Position numbers and translations under genes: made by a program. Of a stretch of DNA of 41,033 bases, positions 1-6,211 are shown piece after piece. The stretch comes from a virus: IMG/VR virus record IMGVR_UViG_3300022924_000010, positions 1-41,033 of that record; one strand, written 5' to 3'. The notes below the pieces were generated by a model. It was not told where the DNA came from, searched no databases, and saw only the letters and a program-made list of their open reading frames with translations. The stretch's first letter is position 1, and every line of letters starts with the position of its first letter.

Positions 1-127
1 CTTCCATAGTGTAAATTTACGATTTAACTTTTGTATAATGAAATTTAATTTAAAATAATTTTAACTGTATTTCTTTTGGCTTGTAACCGATACGCTCCCA
101 TCGTTGTTTTAGCTGATCGTGCATACC
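1..127. repeat. Direct terminal repeat, left copy (assembly overlap)
   Basis: Bases 1-127 are identical to 40907-41033. The length of exactly 127 equals the largest k-mer commonly used by de Bruijn assemblers, so this most likely marks a circular contig rather than a physical terminal repeat. It holds the first codons of the XRE gene, its promoter-like element and the 3' part of the 44-residue gene at 50-184. Confidence 0.97.
12..19 (-). promoter_or_regulatory. Promoter-like -7 element upstream of the XRE gene
   Basis: On the minus strand this reads TAAATTTA, inside the 15-base sequence TAGTGTAAATTTACG at 7-21 (written on the plus strand). The same sequence with a single change recurs at 2678-2692, upstream of the YopX-like gene. 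The element is close to the Bacteroidetes -7 box TAnnTTTG but lacks the final G. It lies 5 bases before the XRE start codon (plus-strand 5-7, = 40911-40913), so the leader would be extremely short. A shared operator is possible. Confidence 0.4.
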
Positions 128-184
128 TAATTTACGGTAGACTAGGGCAACGTAATATTCCCGCTGGTGTATTCCATCAGTCAT
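50..184 (-). CDS. Small basic protein of unknown function (44 aa)
   Basis: Unrecognised 44-residue protein rich in Lys, Arg and Tyr, with a central run KQRWERIGYKP. No domain is evident. Its start codon overlaps the stop of the upstream gene (177-515) by ATGACTGA, which supports translational coupling and a real gene. It ends 43 bases before the XRE start across the junction, so it is probably the last gene of the recombination operon. It could be a small DNA-binding accessory protein, but only its charge supports that. Confidence 0.6.
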   Translation of the reverse strand: MTDGIHQREYYVALVYRKLGMHDQLKQRWERIGYKPKEIQLKLF

Positions 185-515
185 AGTTAATTTTGCTGTC
201 TAGTACCAACGTAACCGTATCGTATGAACGTTTTTTGGTAAAGTAATGAGCGGATAAAATTTTGCCTACCTGGAAACCAGATATACCCAATCTTTGGGCG
301 ATTATTTTTAACGGCGTTCGGTTCACATAACGCTCCAGAACAAATGCAACCAATTTTTTATCGAGTGTCTTTTTCTTGATCCTGGATAGCTTTAGAAAAT
401 GCCTGTAGTTGTAAATCGTGTTTACCTGAAGCCCTAAAGCTTCACCCATTTCTTGATCGGTCTGTTTTAGCCAATTCTTTTGGATGTAAACTAAACTGTC
501 TTTTCCTGCTTTCAT
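177..515 (-). CDS. Helix-turn-helix DNA-binding protein (112 aa)
   Basis: Contains two helix-turn-helix-like stretches: residues about 18-40 (TDQEMGEALGLQVNTIYNYR) and about 67-90 (PLKIIAQRLGISGFQVGKIL). Both have the usual pattern of a short helix, a Gly turn and a recognition helix. The layout resembles phage regulators or terminase-small-like HTH proteins. The ATG at 515 overlaps the stop of the 33-residue gene upstream (ATGA). It lies between the recombination genes and the XRE protein, so a role in regulating the early operon is plausible; binding sites are not known. Confidence 0.65.
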   Translation of the reverse strand: MKAGKDSLVYIQKNWLKQTDQEMGEALGLQVNTIYNYRHFLKLSRIKKKTLDKKLVAFVLERYVNRTPLKIIAQRLGISGFQVGKILSAHYFTKKRSYDTVTLVLDSKINYD

Positions 516-613
516 TTTATCGTTTCGTTAATATAGTCCAACAATGCTTTGGGAGTCTCGAATTTCTCTGGCCGGATGGTAAGCAAGAATGCTTTTATTT
601 CTTCTGAGGTCAT
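512..613 (-). CDS. Small protein of unknown function (33 aa)
   Basis: A 33-codon ORF whose stop TGA overlaps the ATG of the HTH gene (ATGA) and whose ATG lies 2 bases after the stop of the exonuclease gene. The compact packing and absence of spacer suggest it is translated. It is predicted as helical and mixed-charge; no domain is recognisable. It may serve only to couple translation between the exonuclease and HTH genes. Confidence 0.55.
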   Translation of the reverse strand: MTSEEIKAFLLTIRPEKFETPKALLDYINETIK

Positions 614-615
614 AA

Positions 616-1479
616 TTAATTGGTTAAAAGTTGATAAATGTATTCTCTGCACATCAAAACCCTGTCCTTAACCTTTTCAATCTGCTTAGGATCGTAATCA
701 AATCTAAACGTTTTAATCCTCTCCTCATCTGGAATAGGAATAAATGTGTCTAATGTTGAATCACTGAACATCGCTAATTTACAGTGTTCGAATTGAGCTT
801 GGGTGAAAACAATCTGCTCAGCTATTTTATACTTTTCTTCGTGGTCATCTTTCCAACGTGTAGCATCTTCTACCATGCGATCAGTAGCATCATTTAAAGT
901 ATGGCAAAGGACCAGGTTTTTAGCTGACCACAAACAACCGTAACCCTGTAACTGCCACCAATACCTTTTATCAAAAACATCTTCATACATAGGGAAGGTA
1001 TCGAGGTCATAGGAAGCTTTATTATCGTAAACACTATCCAATCGTTCAACATGTAAATCGCATTCTCCCTCGATGTAAGCGTTTGATTTTCGTTCGGTAT
1101 TCTTGTACACCATTCCGAGTTTAAGTTCGGTAGCCATGAGCGTAAAGCCATCTTCTTCAACCTCATTGCCCTTGATAACATATTTGTTTTTGAGTTCCTT
1201 GCGCCGGCCGTATTTAAAATTCTTCAACCACTGCTTACAATATGTTTTTGCACCAACCGGAAGCTCAACAATTTTTGACTTTTCGAATAGTTCTAAACGT
1301 TTTTTATTCTGAACATCGGTCAGTGGTTTACCTATTCCGTTAAACCTGTTGGTAAGTTCATTTAATTCTGCTTCCTGCTTTTCTGTCAATCCCATTTCGG
1401 CCATTATATCGATAATGGATGAGCAACGGATTTTGAAACTATCAGCTATTTCTCTAGGAGTAAGTGTTTTGCTTGCCAT
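616..1479 (-). CDS. PD-(D/E)XK exonuclease, recombination partner of the annealing protein
   Basis: Probable 5'-3' DNA exonuclease of the RecB/YqaJ/Cas4-like PD-(D/E)XK superfamily. Motif residues visible: Asp141 in GECDLHVE, Asp152-Asn-Lys154 (the D-x-K catalytic strand) and a QxxxY motif at Gln176-Tyr180 (QLQGY), typical of RecB-family nucleases. At 287 residues it fits phage recombination exonucleases. Its start overlaps the end of the Rad52/Sak-like gene by 34 bases, the usual SSAP-exonuclease pairing. The pair would resect and anneal DNA ends during phage replication or genome circularisation. The first 90 residues are helical and poorly conserved with anything I know. Confidence 0.8.
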   Translation of the reverse strand: MASKTLTPREIADSFKIRCSSIIDIMAEMGLTEKQEAELNELTNRFNGIGKPLTDVQNKKRLELFEKSKIVELPVGAKTYCKQWLKNFKYGRRKELKNKYVIKGNEVEEDGFTLMATELKLGMVYKNTERKSNAYIEGECDLHVERLDSVYDNKASYDLDTFPMYEDVFDKRYWWQLQGYGCLWSAKNLVLCHTLNDATDRMVEDATRWKDDHEEKYKIAEQIVFTQAQFEHCKLAMFSDSTLDTFIPIPDEERIKTFRFDYDPKQIEKVKDRVLMCREYIYQLLTN

Positions 1480-2120
1480 AGTGTTTTAGTGTTTTCGGTT
1501 AAACAATGTTGTTCAAGTTGATCCATTTCTTCAATCGTTGTGGCTTTTTCAATTAGCTTTTCAACTCTTTTTTCTTCTTTGGCCTTAGCTACATCGGTCA
1601 GCTTTTCATCTACAGAGAAGGCGTAAACATCTTTCCGGTTAAGCGATGAGCCAAATATTTCTCCGAAATGATCACAAGCATCTTTTATTGCAATTGTTTT
1701 GGCAATAGGCAAAGCCATCTTAACAGCTCCCTTGTTGATGTTGCTCATATCAATTTGCAGATTACCGCTATCTTTTTTAGTCTGCAATTCTTCCGCTCCT
1801 ACACCATCATGGTACATCCATTGCTCAGTAATTGGATCCAAATAGTGAACACGAACTGTAACCTCAACGCTGTTTAAAAGCATTCCAGTTTTTACTACCT
1901 CAATTTTATATGATTTAAAGAACTTCCTCAAAAGAAACTCTACCTTATCAATGGGAAGGTATCTGTAACCGCTAATGAAGGGATGTACTTTAACCCATGC
2001 CGATGGAGGTTGTTGGTTTAGGTAGTGGTTAAATGCTTCCTGGTTAATCGCAAGCTCAGTATTTTTGTAAAGCTCTTGAATAGTCGGAAGCGAGTTGTTT
2101 ATGCTTAATGCTGTACTCAT
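1446..2120 (-). CDS. Rad52/Sak-like single-strand annealing protein
   Basis: Probable single-strand DNA annealing recombinase. Residues about 60-165 show the Rad52/Sak-type pattern: a KVHPFISGYRYLP start, beta-strands around KIEVVKTGM and VEVTVRVHY, a DGVGAEE motif, and an Ala/Lys-rich helix (KGAVKMALPIAKTIAIKDA) before HFGEIFG. This matches the Rad52 arrangement in which a Gly-rich strand precedes a long helix. The C-terminal 60 residues are charged and coiled. The gene directly precedes and overlaps the PD-(D/E)XK exonuclease. The Rad52-versus-ERF subfamily needs a profile search. Confidence 0.75.
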   Translation of the reverse strand: MSTALSINNSLPTIQELYKNTELAINQEAFNHYLNQQPPSAWVKVHPFISGYRYLPIDKVEFLLRKFFKSYKIEVVKTGMLLNSVEVTVRVHYLDPITEQWMYHDGVGAEELQTKKDSGNLQIDMSNINKGAVKMALPIAKTIAIKDACDHFGEIFGSSLNRKDVYAFSVDEKLTDVAKAKEEKRVEKLIEKATTIEEMDQLEQHCLTENTKTLWQAKHLLLEK

Positions 2121-2139
2121 AATCTTATGTTGTTATCGG

Positions 2140-2589
2140 TTAATGTTGGGTTAGAAGTTCAGGGTTTTGGTGAATGTTTCCGATTATTTCAAAATGTTTT
2201 CCTGTGCTGTCTTCAAGAAATGTTACATCAGTTGGCATACTTACCAAAGGATTCGTAAGGCAAAAAGCCCCTTCTATAAATTCTATCTTATATTTTTGAG
2301 GCTCCCAATTTTTACACTCTAAAATATCCCCTTCGTAAATTTGCCTTCCGCTCTTATCGTTTAATCCTATAAACTGTTCTCTGAATAATTGATTTAAGCC
2401 TTTAGGCTTTAACATCGGAGGATTATGAAATTCGGAATGACAAACTAATTCTCCCTCATCTTGATTATTATTCAGTTCGGATAAATCAACGTAGAAATAT
2501 CCGTTGTTAAATGGAGTATTAAAATTTTCATATCCCAATAGATTTTTCGTTCCCTTTTCCCAAACTCTAAACTTAATCTCTCTGCTCAT
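2140..2589 (-). CDS. YopX family protein
   Basis: Matches the YopX phage family: N-terminal MSREIKFRVW, central QFIGLNDKSGRQIYEGDIL and C-terminal FEIIGNIHQNPELL, the three hallmark blocks in order. The molecular function of YopX proteins is unknown. I start at the Met at 2589, which places the family's N-terminal MxREIKFR at residue 1; an in-frame upstream start would add 16 non-conserved residues. It is the first gene after a promoter-like region (2640-2700) and is followed by the recombination pair. Confidence 0.85.
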   Translation of the reverse strand: MSREIKFRVWEKGTKNLLGYENFNTPFNNGYFYVDLSELNNNQDEGELVCHSEFHNPPMLKPKGLNQLFREQFIGLNDKSGRQIYEGDILECKNWEPQKYKIEFIEGAFCLTNPLVSMPTDVTFLEDSTGKHFEIIGNIHQNPELLTQH

Positions 2590-2656
2590 AAAAATAAAAA
2601 TGGGTTTCGAAAGGTCGCACAACCAATCTAGCCCCAATGTTTTTAAGTTATTATTG

Positions 2657-2692
2657 TAGTGTGCGCTACTAAACTTCTAGTGTAAATATACG
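2657..2692 (-). promoter_or_regulatory. Promoter-like region with near-palindromic operator candidate
   Basis: TAGTGTAAATATACG at 2678-2692 contains a minus-strand -7-like box TATATTTA (2683-2690). Downstream on the minus strand lies a near-palindrome TAGTGTGCGCTACTA (2657-2671), where an operator would overlap the transcript start. The 15-base element differs by one base from the one before the XRE gene, suggesting both sites answer to the same regulator. The XRE protein is the natural candidate, by inference only. Confidence 0.4.
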
Positions 2693-2719
2693 GGTTGTTA
2701 ACCGGTAGTTTTGTAACAA

Positions 2720-2839
2720 TTAGGTTAGGTAAACCACTGCCAATATCCCCATAACAAGCAGGAATATGTAAGCGTAAACATCTTGTTTCGCCCTAGACTT
2801 TCTACGGTCGAAGTATGCTTTTTGTGATTGCCAAGTCAT
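2720..2839 (-). CDS. Small single-span membrane protein (39 aa)
   Basis: A 39-codon ORF with a basic N-terminus (FDRRKSRAKQ) followed by one hydrophobic segment (about residues 21-38, YAYIFLLVMGILAVVYL). The ATG overlaps the stop of the upstream 83-residue gene (ATGA). By the positive-inside rule the basic end should face the cytoplasm. Function unknown. Confidence 0.6.
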   Translation of the reverse strand: MTWQSQKAYFDRRKSRAKQDVYAYIFLLVMGILAVVYLT

Positions 2840-3087
2840 AAAAATACGTGCATTACATTTTTAACTATTGAACTATCCTTAAGAAACATTTCGTAATTGA
2901 AATATACATTTCCTTTTTTCTGCAAAATAACTTCTCCTTTTTCAAGGTAATTCTGTTCAGGTAATACAAACGAGTGAAGCAACCCTTTTAATGGGTAGTA
3001 TTCCCTTTCAAATTCTACAATAAGAATATCACCTTTTTTAATATCCTTAAACCTTGATTTAAGTGTTAATGGTATATAGTTGATCAT
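2836..3087 (-). CDS. Hypothetical protein (83 aa)
   Basis: Unrecognised 83-residue protein, predicted mostly beta, with KKGDILIVEFEREYYPLKG near the middle. It looks like a small beta-barrel fold, but no family is identified. It overlaps its neighbours on both sides by ATGA, so it belongs to the same operon as the small membrane proteins at 2720 and 3084. Confidence 0.65.
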   Translation of the reverse strand: MINYIPLTLKSRFKDIKKGDILIVEFEREYYPLKGLLHSFVLPEQNYLEKGEVILQKKGNVYFNYEMFLKDSSIVKNVMHVFL

Positions 3088-3245
3088 ACAAACAAAGGTT
3101 TAACGCCTACCCAAATAGCAAGCAGTAATAAAAAAACACAAAGCGCGATGAATACCCGATCTAGCAATATGTTGTGAACTTCTGGCTTAACCTCTACCGG
3201 CTTAGGCTGTTCTTTGAAACGATTGGCGAATGGGTTATTTTTCAT
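3084..3245 (-). CDS. Small membrane protein (53 aa)
   Basis: A 53-residue ORF with a Pro/Lys-rich N-terminus (KEQPKPVEVKPE) and one C-terminal hydrophobic segment, residues about 31-48 (VFIALCVFLLLLAIWVGV). Its stop overlaps the next start (ATGA) and its start lies within the end of the 74-residue gene. It is probably a membrane-anchored protein with a short cytoplasmic tail; function unknown. Confidence 0.6.
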   Translation of the reverse strand: MKNNPFANRFKEQPKPVEVKPEVHNILLDRVFIALCVFLLLLAIWVGVKPLFV

Positions 3246-3459
3246 TGTTCAGTTGTTTAATTAGTTCATCAGCTATTGCAATTCCACGCCTAACTGTTGT
3301 TTCTACATCGTGACCATTCATTGTTCCTCCAAACGAAACCATTGCTTTTGTAAATTCAATAGCCATGTGTTCTCTAATGCTCAATCCTTGATAAATAGTT
3401 TGGCCTAGTACTTCGCTACATACTGTAGTTATTGGTTCGTTTGGATTAGTCATTTTCAA
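3235..3459 (-). CDS. Hypothetical protein (74 aa), common Bacteroidetes phage type
   Basis: Carries QGLSIREHMAIEFTKAMV followed by a helical GIAIADELIKQL. This layout (GLT/S-x-RE-x-x-A, then AxxxADALI) recurs in small proteins of many Bacteroidetes phages and prophages, to my knowledge without assigned function. It overlaps the 78-residue gene upstream by 14 bases and the 53-residue gene downstream by 11 bases. Confidence 0.65.
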   Translation of the reverse strand: MKMTNPNEPITTVCSEVLGQTIYQGLSIREHMAIEFTKAMVSFGGTMNGHDVETTVRRGIAIADELIKQLNNEK

Positions 3460-3682
3460 CCTCTCCTATCACTACTTCACGTTTCTTGTATTCCAGATTT
3501 TCCATAACGGATAAATAAGGCTTAACGTCTTTTTCAACCTCTGCCAATGTTTCAAAGCAACTGCTGAACATCGGGAATTTGTTTAGCTCGTATTGAGCGT
3601 AGTACCATGTTTTAGTTTCCATTTTATTTGGTTTAATTTCTTGAATATTATAAATTCCTTGTTTTGCAAATGGATAATTCAT
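3446..3682 (-). CDS. Hypothetical protein (78 aa)
   Basis: Unrecognised; the core from KTWYYAQYELNKFPMFSSC to the Lys-rich end is predicted alpha/beta. The chosen ATG shares its A with the upstream stop (TAATG), consistent with coupling; an internal Met at 3622 is an alternative start and would remove 20 residues. It sits near the beginning of the leftward early operon. Confidence 0.6.
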   Translation of the reverse strand: MNYPFAKQGIYNIQEIKPNKMETKTWYYAQYELNKFPMFSSCFETLAEVEKDVKPYLSVMENLEYKKREVVIGEVEND

Positions 3683-3951
3683 TATTTCAAATCTCTATTA
3701 GTTTCTTGCTGTGTATTTTTAGCTATGTGTTTGGATGGGTTTTTAAAGTTGTAGAACTCTGTTGAAAGTTTAACCCAGTTATCATCTAGGTATCTATTAT
3801 CAAGTGGGTATTCTTCTTTAGATAACCAAAGATGCAATTCAATCATCGGATATTCAATTACTAAATTACCATTAAAGTCAAAGTACTGGACTTTACCTCT
3901 TATCTCGGCATTGTAGTCGAAATCGATTTGGTTAGTGCGCGAATTTTTCAT
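3682..3951 (-). CDS. Hypothetical protein (89 aa), first gene of leftward operon
   Basis: Unrecognised 89-residue protein, beta-rich in the first half (KVQYFDFNGNLVIEYPMIE) and polar at the C-terminus. It is the promoter-proximal gene of the leftward block, starting 148 bases from the divergent plus-strand gene at 4100. The AT-rich intervening region should hold its promoter; I find only weak TAATTTGC-like matches on the minus strand at about 3995-4005. Confidence 0.6.
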   Translation of the reverse strand: MKNSRTNQIDFDYNAEIRGKVQYFDFNGNLVIEYPMIELHLWLSKEEYPLDNRYLDDNWVKLSTEFYNFKNPSKHIAKNTQQETNRDLK

Positions 3952-4046
3952 GTTGTTGTTATTTGATGAAGCAATATTACGGAGTTAGTTTGATATATGC
4001 AAATTAAAAATACAAAAAAATAAAAATAAATTATTTTCAATTATTA

Positions 4047-4077
4047 TTTGGTATTATAAATATTAGTTGTATATTTG
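4047..4077 (+). promoter_or_regulatory. Bacteroidetes-type promoter for the plus-strand early cassette
   Basis: TTTG at 4047-4050, a 19-base spacer and TATATTTG at 4070-4077 match the Bacteroidetes sigma consensus (TTTG, 19-20 bases, TAnnTTTG) closely. Transcription would begin near 4084, 16 bases before the first ATG at 4100. This is the clearest promoter in the window. Confidence 0.75.
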
Positions 4078-4099
4078 AATAAGCAAAACGAAAAAAATT

Positions 4100-4246
4100 A
4101 TGAAAACCATTTTAATCAACTACACAGAAGCAAGAGAATTAAAGTTAATAAGTATCAAACAAAACTTTGAGCGTCTTGGAGACAAGTTAGCAATATCTAC
4201 CAAATACGATAGAGATACATTTATTGAATTTTTAGATAGCTTGTAA
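4100..4246 (+). CDS. Small hypothetical protein (48 aa)
   Basis: First gene of the plus-strand cassette, just after the 4047-4077 promoter. The 48 residues are mixed-charge and predicted alpha/beta; no domain is recognised. Its TAA stop shares an A with the next ATG (TAATG). Its promoter-proximal position suggests strong early expression, as for host-takeover proteins, but nothing in the sequence proves that role. Confidence 0.6.
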   Translation: MKTILINYTEARELKLISIKQNFERLGDKLAISTKYDRDTFIEFLDSL

Positions 4247-4422
4247 TGAGAAATAAAGTTTATAGCCTTATTTATATAACTACTACATTTATAATTTTAG
4301 GGTTTCTATGTTGGATTACAGAAGGTAATAACTTTCCATTTAGAGGAAAACTAGCTATTATTATAGCTTTTGGTTTTCTTTGCATCGGGTATATTGTTTC
4401 TATAAAAATAAAAAATGATTAA
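4246..4422 (+). CDS. Two-span small membrane protein (58 aa)
   Basis: Two hydrophobic segments, residues about 8-24 and 36-53, flank a short polar loop (TEGNNFPFRGK). Basic residues lie at both ends, implying that both termini face the cytoplasm and the loop is periplasmic. It overlaps its neighbours by 1 base (upstream) and 8 bases (downstream). A membrane role such as exclusion of other phages or membrane modulation is possible but speculative. Confidence 0.6.
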   Translation: MRNKVYSLIYITTTFIILGFLCWITEGNNFPFRGKLAIIIAFGFLCIGYIVSIKIKND

Positions 4423-4648
4423 TAATAAATTAAAAGAAGTAAACCAAGATATTAACGATATTTTTAATCTATGTATCATTGATGAATCTAAAATATTCGA
4501 CAACGATATTCGTGTTGTAACCTATAATTTAGGTGAGTGCGTTGAAATAATTGATCACGTATTAAGATATCACAAAGAAATAGTTTGCCTATCCGACATT
4601 TGGCACTCCGAAAGTCAAGAAGTAACATTAATATTTTCATTAAAATAA
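4415..4648 (+). CDS. Hypothetical protein (77 aa)
   Basis: Unrecognised, acidic, predicted helical N-terminus (NNKLKEVNQDINDIFNL) and beta C-terminal half. It overlaps the membrane-protein gene by 8 bases and is followed after 1 base by the ribbon-helix-helix-like gene, so the cassette is one operon. Confidence 0.6.
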   Translation: MINNKLKEVNQDINDIFNLCIIDESKIFDNDIRVVTYNLGECVEIIDHVLRYHKEIVCLSDIWHSESQEVTLIFSLK

Positions 4649-4649
4649 C

Positions 4650-4826
4650 ATGAAAAAAGAAAAATCAGTAGGCCGTCCTACAATCAAAAAAGATCCTAAA
4701 CAAAAACAAATGAACGTTATGGTTTCTGGATTAACTCAGGAAAACGAAACATTTAAGCTACGTACCAAGTACATGAGCTTTAGCCAATATGTTAATAGTT
4801 TAATTGATAACGATATTAAGCCATGA
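4650..4826 (+). CDS. Ribbon-helix-helix-like DNA-binding protein (58 aa)
   Basis: A 58-residue protein starting with a basic GRP-containing arm (KKEKSVGRPTIKKDPKQKQ), then a beta-strand (MNVMVSGL) and two helices (TQENETFKLRTKY; SFSQYVNSLID). This is the length and layout of Arc/MetJ/CopG ribbon-helix-helix repressors. It could autoregulate the cassette from the promoter at 4047. The assignment rests on pattern only. Confidence 0.6.
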   Translation: MKKEKSVGRPTIKKDPKQKQMNVMVSGLTQENETFKLRTKYMSFSQYVNSLIDNDIKP

Positions 4827-4906
4827 TCCTATTCCTCCTATCCGCATTAACAATCATGGTATTATCATTTGCATGGTTCTTGACCAAACTAAAAATTGAA
4901 GTATGA
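4823..4906 (+). CDS. Tiny single-span membrane peptide (27 aa)
   Basis: A 27-codon ORF that is nearly all transmembrane (LLSALTIMVLSFAWFL), overlapping the previous stop and the next start by ATGA on both sides. The double overlap is the main evidence that it is translated. It may act as a membrane peptide or as a coupling ORF. Confidence 0.5.
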   Translation: MILFLLSALTIMVLSFAWFLTKLKIEV

Positions 4907-5136
4907 AAACACATTACGGAAGTTGCCAAAGAGCAAACGAAAGCGATAATCAAGATCATTGGAGCAAAACATCTTGTGGTTTAGAATATACTGAAAGCCC
5001 AATGACAGATAAACCAAAAGAAATAACCTGTAAGAGTTGCCTAAAGATTTATAATAAGCATTTGCAGATGTTTAAAGACAAACACAACCTTAATACTAGC
5101 CCTTCATTTGGAGGCATGGGTATGGGAACATTTTAA
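4903..5136 (+). CDS. Small Cys/His protein, possible zinc ribbon (77 aa)
   Basis: Contains His4 and Cys8 (HYGSC), Cys25 (TSCGLEYTESP) and a CKSC pair (residues about 43-46), a pattern that could bind one zinc ion. The C-terminal tail is rich in Gly and Met. A similar CGL...CxxC layout occurs in small phage zinc proteins; I do not recognise this one. It belongs to the plus-strand operon. Confidence 0.6.
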   Translation: MKTHYGSCQRANESDNQDHWSKTSCGLEYTESPMTDKPKEITCKSCLKIYNKHLQMFKDKHNLNTSPSFGGMGMGTF

Positions 5137-5184
5137 CAATCAATTTTAGAAACACCAATTAACCTTACCTAACTAAAGAATATT

Positions 5185-5376
5185 ATGAAAAGATTTGAAT
5201 TTTTATATCGAATTAGAGAAACTGAAAGTTTTAATGCAGAAACGATTGAAGAGGCCTGTAAGATGTTTATCGATAAGCATAAAGGAGAAGATATTGATTT
5301 AGATTATGAAGTAGAGGATGAAACTGGTGAAATGATTGATATCAGCAGTATTTCAGCAACTAAGCACCTACTATAA
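5185..5376 (+). CDS. Acidic hypothetical protein (63 aa)
   Basis: Begins KRFEFLYRIRETESFNAETIEEA and continues as a strongly acidic stretch (DIDLDYEVEDETGEMID). Small acidic phage proteins can be DNA mimics or inhibitors, but a single-strand/helix fold of the FNAETIEEAC type is also common in unrelated small proteins. It overlaps the next gene by 41 bases. Confidence 0.6.
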   Translation: MKRFEFLYRIRETESFNAETIEEACKMFIDKHKGEDIDLDYEVEDETGEMIDISSISATKHLL

Positions 5377-5554
5377 TGCAGATCACACACAAACAGAACA
5401 TTTTGCATGGTTTCCAATGGTAGTTAATACTTGGAGACCAAAAGGGACTAAAGCCTTGATTTGGCTACAAAAATATAAGATTTTAAATGATGTTCCTTAT
5501 AAGGTCAAATACAAATGGATTTCATATCTAGGATTTTTTAGCAAAGAACTATAA
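5336..5554 (+). CDS. Hypothetical aromatic-rich protein, TTG start (72 aa)
   Basis: Aromatic-rich, with FAWFPMVVNTWRPKGTKALIWLQKY and YKVKYKWISYLGFFSKEL. This resembles the small Trp/Lys-rich proteins found in many Bacteroidetes phages. The only start that keeps the FAWFP block is a TTG at 5336; the first in-frame ATG (residue 28) would cut into it. It overlaps the upstream gene by 41 bases. The gene ends 5 bases before the shared terminator. Confidence 0.55.
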   Translation: MISAVFQQLSTYYNADHTQTEHFAWFPMVVNTWRPKGTKALIWLQKYKILNDVPYKVKYKWISYLGFFSKEL

Positions 5555-5559
5555 AAACA

Positions 5560-5590
5560 AAAACCCGCATCATTTAGTTACGGGTTTTTT
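5560..5590. terminator. Bidirectional Rho-independent terminator between converging operons
   Basis: Perfect 8-bp stem AAAACCCG (5560-5567) / CGGGTTTT (5581-5588) with a 13-base loop. A T-run follows on the plus strand, and an A-rich flank supplies T-runs on the minus strand. It lies between the ends of the plus-strand cassette (5554) and the minus-strand lysis region (5593). Confidence 0.9.
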
Positions 5591-5592
5591 AA

Positions 5593-5796
5593 TTAAATTC
5601 CTAGATCAAACTCATCTTCGTACATTAGTTCCTCTTCCTGGAGACCAAAGTGCTTAAACAAATCCTTTGCCAGATCCTTTGCAAATCTGTTGATTGCCTT
5701 AGCTACCAATCCGGCAAGTAAAGCTCCAATGTAGCGTTTTAGTTTGCTAGCGATAAATTCCTCGAGCAGATCGATACGACGTCTTCTTTTTCTCAT
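5593..5796 (-). CDS. Small basic, amphipathic protein (67 aa)
   Basis: Starts with a strongly basic cluster (RKRRRR), followed by an amphipathic Ala/Lys/Leu helical region (residues about 14-50) and an acidic tail (EEELMYEDEFDLG). No family is recognised. It is the last gene of the minus-strand lysis region. Basic amphipathic helices fit a membrane-active or DNA-binding role; the location favours the former. Confidence 0.6.
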   Translation of the reverse strand: MRKRRRRIDLLEEFIASKLKRYIGALLAGLVAKAINRFAKDLAKDLFKHFGLQEEELMYEDEFDLGI

Positions 5797-5805
5797 ATAA
5801 TTATT

Positions 5806-5937
5806 TTAAGATTGTCTAGCTATCATATAACAGGCGATACCACACATAACGATAATTATTAATGCAATACCAACCAATATCCATACACCATTATCAACTT
5901 TGTCCTCGTTTGGTCTGTACGGTTTATTTACTTTCAT
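5806..5937 (-). CDS. Small single-span membrane protein (43 aa)
   Basis: A 43-residue ORF with a polar N-terminus (KPYRPNEDKVDNG) and one hydrophobic segment, residues about 19-38 (WILVGIALIIIVMCGIACYM). It overlaps the holin-candidate gene by 14 bases. It could be a spanin-like or holin-accessory protein, given its position next to the endolysin cluster. Confidence 0.55.
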   Translation of the reverse strand: MKVNKPYRPNEDKVDNGVWILVGIALIIIVMCGIACYMIARQS

Positions 5938-6211
5938 CTGTTGTGGTGTTTGCTGTTATGTTAACTTCTGCAGTAGTAGATCCCGGTAATAGTGGAGGCT
6001 TTGGCTTGGCATTAAGAACACCCCCAAAGTATAGTGCTAAAATAGTACTTGCCGATCCAGATATAAACCCAATGATCAAAGTAAGTATTTCGGTCTTATC
6101 GCCAAACCTTACGATTATATACCCGATCAATATCCAAACGGCTATGATTGAAATGTAAGCTATTCCGCTTCGTGTTCTCTGGTCGAGGTCGTGTTTTACT
6201 TCTTCTGCCAT
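5924..6211 (-). CDS. Candidate holin, two-span membrane protein (95 aa)
   Basis: Two predicted transmembrane segments (residues about 17-36, IAYISIIAVWILIGYIIVRF, and 42-65) after a charged N-terminus. The C-terminus is long, polar and Pro/Thr-rich. Size and topology fit a class II phage holin that would release the M15 endolysin. Its ATG shares an A with the stop of the HNH gene (TAATG); before the HNH insertion this was probably the endolysin-holin junction. Function is inferred from context. Confidence 0.55.
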   Translation of the reverse strand: MAEEVKHDLDQRTRSGIAYISIIAVWILIGYIIVRFGDKTEILTLIIGFISGSASTILALYFGGVLNAKPKPPLLPGSTTAEVNITANTTTDESK

